Notes under the pieces: model-generated
Seen by the model: only the letters and a program-made list of their open reading frames with translations
Database searches by the model: none
What the model was told of the DNA's origin: nothing
Part shown: piece by piece, positions 57,808-64,000 of the stretch
Position numbering within the stretch: the stretch's first letter is position 1
Layout: each line of letters starts with the position of its first letter
Assembly: GCF_003852405.1 (NCBI RefSeq)
Contig: NZ_QAJM01000016.1
Span: forward strand, 1 to 64,000
Length of the DNA: 64,000 bases
Direction: 5' to 3'
DNA from: Pseudomonas sp. KBW05
GTDB lineage: Bacteria > Pseudomonadota > Gammaproteobacteria > Pseudomonadales > Pseudomonadaceae
Translations under genes and position numbers: made by a program

Positions 57808-59754
57808 GTGATAAAGCCCCTAGCCCTTGCTATCAGCGCGGCCTGCGCCCTACTGCCGACCCACCTCCTGGCCTACGACTACGGCGAACACGCCAACACC
57901 ACCCTGGAAAAACTGATCAACGACTACCCCGGCCGTTATCGCGGCACAGCCAACTTCGCCGGTGCCGCCGATTGGATGCAGAACCAGATGGGCACGGCCT
58001 ACAGCATCAGCCGCCAGGACTTCACCTGGAACAACGGCAGTCGCGCGTCGCAAAACGTGGTGGCCTACGCCGCCGGCACCAAACCGCAGTACGTGGTGAT
58101 TGGCGCACACTTCGACACCTTCTTCGGCCGCCCAACCCTGCAAGGCCTGGACGACAACGGCTCCGGCGCCAGCGTGCTGACCGAGGTGGCGAAGAACCTC
58201 GGCGGCCTGCAACTGGAAAACGGCTTGCAGATCGTCGGCTTTGGCGCCGAAGAGGAAGGCCTGCGTGGTTCCCGGGCCTTCGTCGACTCGCTGAGCGCCA
58301 GCCAGCGCGCGAACATGCTGGCGATGATCAATCTCGACAGCCTGATCACCGGCGACATGATGTACGCCCATGCTGGCCAGAACAGCACCGCCAACCCGGC
58401 CTTGGCGTCGTTGCGCGAGCACACCTTCCAGATCGCCAAGGAGTTGAACATCCCGCTGTTCACCAACCCCGGCCTGGACCCGCAATACCCGATAGGCACC
58501 GGCTGCTGCAGCGATGGCGAGCCCTTCGAGCCGCTGAACATCCCGATCCTGTATATAGAAGCCACCAACTGGGAACTCGGCGACCTCGACGGCTACACCC
58601 AGACCGACAACCCGAAGATCCCCGGGGGCTCGACCTGGCACGATCCCGCCGAAGACAACAAGGCCGTGCTCACCGACGCTTTCGGCCAGGCGCGCATCGA
58701 CCAGCGCCTGCGCGACTATTCGCGCCTGCTCAGCCGCCTGGTGCTGGAATTGACCAACGCCGACCTGATGGCCTCCACCGCCTCAGGCGGCGCTGTTGCG
58801 CGCAATATGCAGGACAACCTGCAACGCCAGCACCAAGCCATGGTGCGCCTGCATGACCGGCGCTGGCTGACCTTGCAGTCGGCCAGCCGCGAGGTTGGCA
58901 GCTTTGATGGCGAGATCGGCGTGGATGGCGAATACAACCCGGACAGCGGCTTCGACACGGCCCCCAACCCCGAAGCGCGACGCGTGGGCTTGCATGCGCT
59001 GGGCGACTATCAGCTCACCCCGAGCCTGAACATCGGCGCCAGCCTCAGCTACCTCAACGGCAGCGACAAGCTGGAACACCGTGGCAAGCTGGACAGCGAC
59101 ACCTGGCAAGCGGCGGCCTATGCCCTGCTCAACGATGGCGGGCCAAGCTGGCTGGCCGGCGACCTGAGCATCGGCCACAGCCGCTTCGAGTCCAAGCGCA
59201 ACCTGCTGATCCAGGCGAATGGCGGACCGGTCCTGCTCAACCAGCAACTGACCAGCAACACCGACGCCCTGACCCTGGGTGCGCGCGTGCTGGGCGGCTA
59301 CGACTTTGACTTCGGCGCCATCAAGAGCGGGCCTTTTGCGGGCCTGGACTACAGCCACTCGCGTATCGATAAATTCCGCGAAAAGCAGGACCTGCGCACG
59401 GCCCTGACGTACGAAGAACAGTCTTTCGATTCCCTGGAAGCCAGCCTCGGCTGGCGCGTGCGTGGCGCTGTCGCCCTGCCCTACGGCCTCAACCTGATGC
59501 CTTACGGCGACATCGCCTGGGTCAAGGAACTGGGCGACGGCCGCCTGGACGACCTGCAACTGACCGCCCGCGCCGACGGCCAGGCGCGCACCGCCAAGCT
59601 GGGCTCAGCCGATAAGAGCTTTGGTCGCGCGCAAGTCGGCAGCCAATTGGCGATCACCCCGCAGCTGGGGGTATTTGCCGAGGTCAACGGCCGCCTGGGC
59701 CACAGCGAAGGCAGCCAGACCGGCTACTCGCTGGGTGTGCAATGGATGTTCTGA
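57808..59754 (+). CDS. aaaA: Autotransporter aminopeptidase, AaaA-like
   Basis: This 648-residue protein has a signal peptide (cleavage near HLLA), an M28 zinc aminopeptidase passenger and a C-terminal autotransporter barrel ending in aromatic F (SLGVQWMF). Zinc and catalytic residues are visible in GAHFDTFFG, DDNGSGAS, GAEEEGLRGS, INLDS and TWHDPAED. P. aeruginosa AaaA, next to rpiA there too, is a surface arginine-specific aminopeptidase of nearly the same length. The start is GTG at 57808 with AAGGAAG upstream; a longer frame to 57718 would spoil the signal peptide. Confidence 0.88.
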   Translation: MIKPLALAISAACALLPTHLLAYDYGEHANTTLEKLINDYPGRYRGTANFAGAADWMQNQMGTAYSISRQDFTWNNGSRASQNVVAYAAGTKPQYVVIGAHFDTFFGRPTLQGLDDNGSGASVLTEVAKNLGGLQLENGLQIVGFGAEEEGLRGSRAFVDSLSASQRANMLAMINLDSLITGDMMYAHAGQNSTANPALASLREHTFQIAKELNIPLFTNPGLDPQYPIGTGCCSDGEPFEPLNIPILYIEATNWELGDLDGYTQTDNPKIPGGSTWHDPAEDNKAVLTDAFGQARIDQRLRDYSRLLSRLVLELTNADLMASTASGGAVARNMQDNLQRQHQAMVRLHDRRWLTLQSASREVGSFDGEIGVDGEYNPDSGFDTAPNPEARRVGLHALGDYQLTPSLNIGASLSYLNGSDKLEHRGKLDSDTWQAAAYALLNDGGPSWLAGDLSIGHSRFESKRNLLIQANGGPVLLNQQLTSNTDALTLGARVLGGYDFDFGAIKSGPFAGLDYSHSRIDKFREKQDLRTALTYEEQSFDSLEASLGWRVRGAVALPYGLNLMPYGDIAWVKELGDGRLDDLQLTARADGQARTAKLGSADKSFGRAQVGSQLAITPQLGVFAEVNGRLGHSEGSQTGYSLGVQWMF

Positions 59755-60663
59755 TCAGGGCTTCTTGAACACGTAGAACAGGTTCGGCTCACTGGTCAGG
59801 TACAACGTACCGTCATCGTCCATGGCGATCCCTTCGGCCTGAGGCACGCGTTTTTTCAGGCCATGGCGCCCGTTGAGCAGCGACAAACTGCTCAACGGGC
59901 GACCATCGATATCCAGTTCCAACACCAGGAACGACTCATCCGACAGCGCCAGCAGATGGCCGCTGCGCTCATCGTATTGCAAGCTCGACAGGTCACGCAC
60001 AAACAACCCGGCATCCCGCTTGGGGTTGTTGACCACGTGCACCGAGTAGGTTTTTTCCGGTTTGAAATGGGGGAACCCATGGATCTCATAGATCAGCATC
60101 GGGTCGCGCTCCTTGGCCACGAACAGGCGCTTGCCCACCGAGTCATAGGCCAGGCCTTCAAAGCCCTTGTTGCTGCCGACATGCAAGCCCAAGGTCATCT
60201 GTTCCGCATCCGCAGCATCGAGGAATTGGGTATCGTCGTCCACGCGCACCTTGATCAGCCGCTGCTCGCGCTCATCGCTGATCACATAGATGCCTTCGCT
60301 GATGAACTCGACCGCCTCGGCATCGCCAAAGCCCACCAGGGCAATGCGCCGCAGGATCTTGCCGTCCAGTGACAGCTCGATCAGCTCGGGGTTTTTATTG
60401 GTGACGGTAAACAGGCTTTTGCGCACCGGGTCGAAGGTCAAGGCCGACACGTCGCTATCAAGGCCTTCGATGACCTGGGCTTCAAGGACTACGCGGTAGT
60501 CGGCCAGGCCAATGGAGGCCTCACCGACAGGCTGGCGCAACGCCTGGAGGTTGAACCAGGCGCGCTCGAACAGGCGAAAGTGTTGCGCAACCACCCCGGC
60601 GCTGACCAAGGCGATCAGCACAAGCATGAAAAGAACGGGTTTGGGGCGGACAAGTCGGCGCAT
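59755..60663 (-). CDS. SdiA-regulated domain protein, paralogue 1
   Basis: This 302-residue protein has one N-terminal membrane anchor (about 8-27) and a periplasmic beta-propeller-like domain with repeated motifs (LIELSLDGKILRRIAL, GFEGLAYDSVGKRLFVAKER, AEGIAMDDDGTLYLTSEPNLFYVF). This fits the SdiA-regulated/YjiK family, whose function is unknown. Its stop codon directly abuts that of aaaA. A homologue lies 120 bp upstream. Confidence 0.82.
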   Translation of the reverse strand: MRRLVRPKPVLFMLVLIALVSAGVVAQHFRLFERAWFNLQALRQPVGEASIGLADYRVVLEAQVIEGLDSDVSALTFDPVRKSLFTVTNKNPELIELSLDGKILRRIALVGFGDAEAVEFISEGIYVISDEREQRLIKVRVDDDTQFLDAADAEQMTLGLHVGSNKGFEGLAYDSVGKRLFVAKERDPMLIYEIHGFPHFKPEKTYSVHVVNNPKRDAGLFVRDLSSLQYDERSGHLLALSDESFLVLELDIDGRPLSSLSLLNGRHGLKKRVPQAEGIAMDDDGTLYLTSEPNLFYVFKKP

Positions 60664-60783
60664 CGGGCGTGCTCAAAGTCAAAAGTGGCGTATGAATATC
60701 ACGCCCGTCTGAATTTAAACTTAAACACGCCCTATTGTCTGGCGAACGCCGTTCTTAGAGAACTATCCGACGTAACCAGTGTG

Positions 60784-61710
60784 CTATTTCTGCTTTTCGA
60801 AGCGATAGAACAGGTTTGGCTCACTGACCATGTACAGGTTGCCCTCCTCGTCCATGGTCACGCCTTCCGCCCGTGGAATGGTGTCCTTGAGCCCGTTGAA
60901 ACCACCCAGCAGGGTCATGAAGCTGACTTGCTCGCCCTTTTCATCCAGTTCCAGCAGCAGATGGGAATCGGCCGACAGCACCAGCAAGTGCCCGGTGCGT
61001 GGGTCCACCGCCAGGGCCGACAGGTTGCGCATGTCCAATTCGGTGCTGGTCAGCTTTTGTTTGTCGCCCACCAGGGTCTGGCTGCCGTCGCTTTTCCAGG
61101 TGAACAGCGCCGGTGGACGCTCTTCGCCCAGCACGATCTGCTGGTTGCGCTTGTCCCAGGTGATGCCTTCAAAGGCTTTGTTCTGGTTTTTCGACGGGCC
61201 CAGGTCATAGCTCGGGAAATCGGCCTTGTTCAACTGGGTGGTACTGGCATCGAGCTTGACGATGGTCAGGCTGTGTTCGCGCTCATCGACCACGGCCATC
61301 AAACCGTTTTCCAGCACCGTCAAGCCTTCCGGGTTGCTCCAGCCGTTCAGCGGCATTTTGCGCAGCACGTCGCCTTGCAGGCTCAACTCGACGAGAAACG
61401 GGTTTTTGCCCATGACAGAAAACAGGGTTTTGGTCTGCGGATTGTAAGAGACGTCCGACGCTTCATCCTTCTCCATCCCCGGCAACAGCTTGCCATCGAT
61501 CACCGCGTGATAGTCCGGCAGCCACACACTCTGTTGGCGTTCGGCGGGGGTTTCAAAGCGTTCCAGCACCCACAGCACACCGCGATCGTCCCAGTGCATG
61601 GCCCAGGCCACGCCGTAGGAAATCACACCCACCAATAGCAGCCAGGAATACCAGCGCAGGGCAAAGCGGGAACGCGGCTTGGAGGTACTGCTGGGCAGGG
61701 TGACGGCCAT
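60784..61710 (-). CDS. SdiA-regulated domain protein, paralogue 2
   Basis: This 308-residue protein repeats the architecture of its downstream neighbour: N-terminal anchor (about 20-38), then the propeller-like domain with LVELSLQGDVLRKMPL, AFEGITWDKRNQQIVLGEERP and AEGVTMDEEGNLYMVSEPNLFYRFEKQK. The two genes are clearly a tandem duplication that has diverged. ATG at 61710 begins the anchor; the frame upstream runs into REP sequence. Confidence 0.82.
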   Translation of the reverse strand: MAVTLPSSTSKPRSRFALRWYSWLLLVGVISYGVAWAMHWDDRGVLWVLERFETPAERQQSVWLPDYHAVIDGKLLPGMEKDEASDVSYNPQTKTLFSVMGKNPFLVELSLQGDVLRKMPLNGWSNPEGLTVLENGLMAVVDEREHSLTIVKLDASTTQLNKADFPSYDLGPSKNQNKAFEGITWDKRNQQIVLGEERPPALFTWKSDGSQTLVGDKQKLTSTELDMRNLSALAVDPRTGHLLVLSADSHLLLELDEKGEQVSFMTLLGGFNGLKDTIPRAEGVTMDEEGNLYMVSEPNLFYRFEKQK

Positions 61711-61847
61711 GGGGCGCTTATTCCGGAAAGTCAGCGTTAGGTGATAGCACAGGATCAGGAAGCCCGCGCGCAAGAGGCTGAGGATTATCCGGATGGGGTG
61801 TGAAAAAAATGCAAAGAACTGGAGATTACCGATACACAGAGAATCCA

Positions 61848-61887
61848 TGTGGGAGCGAGCCCGCTCCCACACAAGCCCGCTCCCACA
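61848..61887. repeat. Compact REP cluster
   Basis: Three partial REPs in 40 bp (TGTGGGAGCGAG, CCCGCTCCCACA twice) lie between the tandem FAH-family gene and the SdiA-type paralogue. Confidence 0.8.
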
Positions 61888-61909
61888 TTTTGACCTCACC
61901 GGTCTTGGG

Positions 61910-62575
61910 TCAGCGAACCACGCTTTCGAAGCGATTCACACCCGACAACTCCAGCACCAGCTCATCGCCCACATTCAGCGGGCCCACGCCGACCGGGGTG
62001 CCGGTGAGGATCACGTCGCCCGCTTGCAGCGAGAAGCAGCCGGCCATGTACTGGATCATCGGCACGATCGGGTTGAGCATGATCGCGCTGTTGCCGTCCT
62101 GGCGCACTTCGCCATTGATGGTCAGGCGAATGCCGATGTCGGTGACGTCCGGGAAGGTGCTGCTGACCACGAACGGTGCGATCACCGCCGCGCCATCAAA
62201 GGACTTGGCGACTTCCCACGGCAGGCCCTTGGCTTTCAGCTCGGCTTGCTTGTCACGCAGGGTCAGGTCCAGCGCCGGGGCGAAGCCGGAGATGGCATCC
62301 AGCACTTCTTCACGGCTCGGCTTGGTCGACAACGGCTTGCCGATCAGTACCGCGATTTCCGCTTCGTAGTGCACCGAACCGCGCTCGGTAGGGATGGCAA
62401 AACCGCCTTCCAAAGCCACCACGCAGCTGCCTGGCTTGATGAACAGCAACGGTTCGGTAGGCACCGGGTTGTCCAGTTCCTTGGCATGTTCGGCGTAGTT
62501 ACGCCCGATGCACACCACTTTGCCCACCGGGAAGTGGATGTTGGTGCCGTCGACATACTTGTGCTGGTAGCTCAT
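61910..62575 (-). CDS. Fumarylacetoacetate hydrolase family protein
   Basis: This 221-residue protein has the FAH fold motifs VGKVVCIGRNYAEHAKEL, PLLFIKPGSCVV, the metal ligands in VHYEAEIAVLIGK and DVILTGTPVGVGPL. Members are acylpyruvate hydrolases, oxaloacetate decarboxylases or tautomerases; the exact reaction cannot be told. A strong AAGGAG site precedes the ATG. It lies 22 bp downstream of the FAD-linked oxidoreductase gene, so the two probably form an operon. Confidence 0.88.
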   Translation of the reverse strand: MSYQHKYVDGTNIHFPVGKVVCIGRNYAEHAKELDNPVPTEPLLFIKPGSCVVALEGGFAIPTERGSVHYEAEIAVLIGKPLSTKPSREEVLDAISGFAPALDLTLRDKQAELKAKGLPWEVAKSFDGAAVIAPFVVSSTFPDVTDIGIRLTINGEVRQDGNSAIMLNPIVPMIQYMAGCFSLQAGDVILTGTPVGVGPLNVGDELVLELSGVNRFESVVR

Positions 62576-62597
62576 GGAACGACTCCTTCAGGGGCGA

Positions 62598-63992
62598 TTA
62601 AACAGCGAAGATCTTGCCAGGGTTCATGATCCCGTTCGGGTCGAACACGGCTTTGACGGCTTTCATGTACTCGATTTCAACCGGCGAACGGCTGTACGTC
62701 AGGTAATCGCGCTTGGTCATGCCCACGCCGTGTTCGGCAGAGATCGAACCGTTGTACTTCTCGACGGTTTCAAACACCCACTTGTTCACGGTGGCGCACT
62801 TGGCGAAGAACTCGTCCTTGCTCAGGTTTTCTGGCTTGAGGATGTTCAAGTGCAGGTTGCCGTCGCCGATGTGGCCGAACCAGACGATTTCGAAGTCCGG
62901 ATAGTGTTCGCCGACGATCGCGTCGATTTCCTTCAAGAACGCCGGCACTTTCGACACAGTGACCGAGATGTCGTTCTTGTACGGGGTCCAGTGGGAAATG
63001 GTCTCGGAGATGTACTCGCGCAGTTTCCACAGGTTGTGCAGCTGGGTTTCGCTCTGGCTCATCACGCCATCCAGCACCCAGCCCTGCTCCACGCAATGCT
63101 CGAAGGTTTCCAGGGCGTGGTTGGCGACTTCTTCGGTGGTGGCTTCGAATTCCAGCAGGGCGTAGAACGGGCACTCGGTTTCGAACGGCGCCGGCACATC
63201 GCCACGGCCAAGGACTTTGGCCAGGGCCTTGTCGGAGAAGAACTCAAAGGCAGTCAGGTCGAGCTTGCTCTGGAACGCGTGCAGCACCGGCATGATCGAG
63301 TCGAAGTCGGTGGTGCCGAGGACCATGGCGGTGAGGTTTTTCGGCGCACGGTCCAGGCGCATGGTGGCTTCCACCACAAAGCCCAGGGTGCCTTCCGCGC
63401 CGATAAACAGCTGGCGCATGTCGTAGCCGGTGGCGTTCTTGATCAGGTCGCGGTTCAGTTCCAGCACGTCGCCCTTGCCGGTGACGACTTTCATGCCGGC
63501 CACCCAGTTGCGGGTCATGCCGTAGCGAATCACCTTGATCCCGCCGGCATTGGTGCCGATATTGCCGCCAATCTGGCTGGAACCGGACGACGCGAAGTCC
63601 ACCGGGTAGTACAGGCCGTTTTCTTCGGCGACGTTCTGCAATTGCTTGGTGACCACGCCCGGCTGGCACACGGCGGTGCGGTCGGTGAGGTTCACATCGA
63701 GTATCTGGTTCATATAGTCGAACGACACGACCACTTCGCCATTAGCGGCCACGGCGGCGGCGGACAGGCCGGTACGGCCACCGGATGGCACCAGTGCCAC
63801 CTTGTGCTCGTTGGCCCAACGCACAATGGCCTGGACCTGCTCGATGGTCTTGGGGAAGACAATGGCGGTCGGCGCAGGTGCGAAGTGCTTGGTCCAATCC
63901 TTGCCGTAAGCCTCCAGGGAGTCTGCATCGGTCAGCACTTTGCCAGGCTCAACCAGGGTCTTCAGCTCATCAATCAGGGCAGGATGGGTCAT
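62598..63992 (-). CDS. FAD-binding oxidoreductase, D-2-hydroxyglutarate dehydrogenase-like
   Basis: This 464-residue protein has an FAD-binding type 4 domain (VALVPSGGRTGLSAAAV, then SSGSSQIGGNIGTNAGG) and an FAD-oxidase C domain (FGHIGDGNLHLNIL, SAEHGVGMTKRDYL). Its length and motifs fit D-2-hydroxyglutarate dehydrogenase, which in Pseudomonas supports SerA by removing D-2-hydroxyglutarate; D-lactate dehydrogenase is the alternative. The start at 63992 is 8 bp from the window edge, so the upstream region is not visible. Confidence 0.82.
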   Translation of the reverse strand: MTHPALIDELKTLVEPGKVLTDADSLEAYGKDWTKHFAPAPTAIVFPKTIEQVQAIVRWANEHKVALVPSGGRTGLSAAAVAANGEVVVSFDYMNQILDVNLTDRTAVCQPGVVTKQLQNVAEENGLYYPVDFASSGSSQIGGNIGTNAGGIKVIRYGMTRNWVAGMKVVTGKGDVLELNRDLIKNATGYDMRQLFIGAEGTLGFVVEATMRLDRAPKNLTAMVLGTTDFDSIMPVLHAFQSKLDLTAFEFFSDKALAKVLGRGDVPAPFETECPFYALLEFEATTEEVANHALETFEHCVEQGWVLDGVMSQSETQLHNLWKLREYISETISHWTPYKNDISVTVSKVPAFLKEIDAIVGEHYPDFEIVWFGHIGDGNLHLNILKPENLSKDEFFAKCATVNKWVFETVEKYNGSISAEHGVGMTKRDYLTYSRSPVEIEYMKAVKAVFDPNGIMNPGKIFAV

Positions 63993-64000
63993 CGACAGAA

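Overview
The window is a chromosomal segment of a Pseudomonas of the fluorescens group. The evidence is the high GC content, the diagnostic core genes (rpoH-ftsX-ftsE-ftsY, trmB-thiG-thiS, coaD-mutM, lgt-thyA, ptsP-rppH, ilvA-rpiA) in an order I recall from P. aeruginosa PAO1 around PA0317-PA0382, and many intergenic REP/REPIN palindromes of the kind known from P. fluorescens. No rRNA, tRNA, prophage, insertion sequence or CRISPR array is visible. Coding density is high and no gene-free gap exceeds 300 bases.

Layout. 1-7.3 kb: tRNA and thiamine genes (trmB, thiG, thiS), a DUF423 membrane protein, mtgA, rpoH and the ftsYEX operon. 7.5-13.1 kb: a pair of M16 peptidase genes overlapping into rsmD, a YheT-like hydrolase and a sulfurtransferase. 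13.2-17.8 kb: laoR-laoCBA, a long-chain alcohol/aldehyde oxidation cluster with a clear palindromic operator. 17.9-25.2 kb: coaD, ferredoxin, mutM, an HDOD protein, rlmI, an MFS transporter and a DUF4153 membrane protein. 25.4-27.3 kb: ilvD. 27.5-34.5 kb: accessory segment with a TonB-dependent siderophore receptor and its FecR/FecI signalling pair, a phosphorylcholine phosphatase (pchP) and a cystine-type symporter. 34.5-37.9 kb: folA and a DUF2868/DUF3482 membrane-protein/GTPase pair. 37.9-44.6 kb: a 2-aminoethylphosphonate-type operon (LysR, ABC transporter, FAD oxidoreductase, PhnZ-like HD oxygenase). 44.6-47.4 kb: divergent cadA/cadR metal efflux module. 47.5-54.6 kb: thyA, lgt, a TauE/SafE permease, an NRDE protein, ptsP, rppH and a HAD phosphatase. 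54.7-64 kb: DUF2269, ilvA, rpiA, an AaaA-like autotransporter aminopeptidase, two SdiA-regulated-type paralogues, an FAH-family hydrolase and a D-2-hydroxyglutarate-dehydrogenase-like flavoprotein.

The points most worth a second look are: the phosphonate operon, which has a PhnZ-like diiron oxygenase with all expected ligands but no visible partner hydroxylase; the lao cluster, with a Tat-signal small subunit that may carry the signal-less GMC enzyme across the membrane; two different REPIN architectures built from the same REP; and an in-frame hexanucleotide repeat in ftsY. I did not find a clearly new multi-gene system. Most of the window is conserved Pseudomonas core genome.
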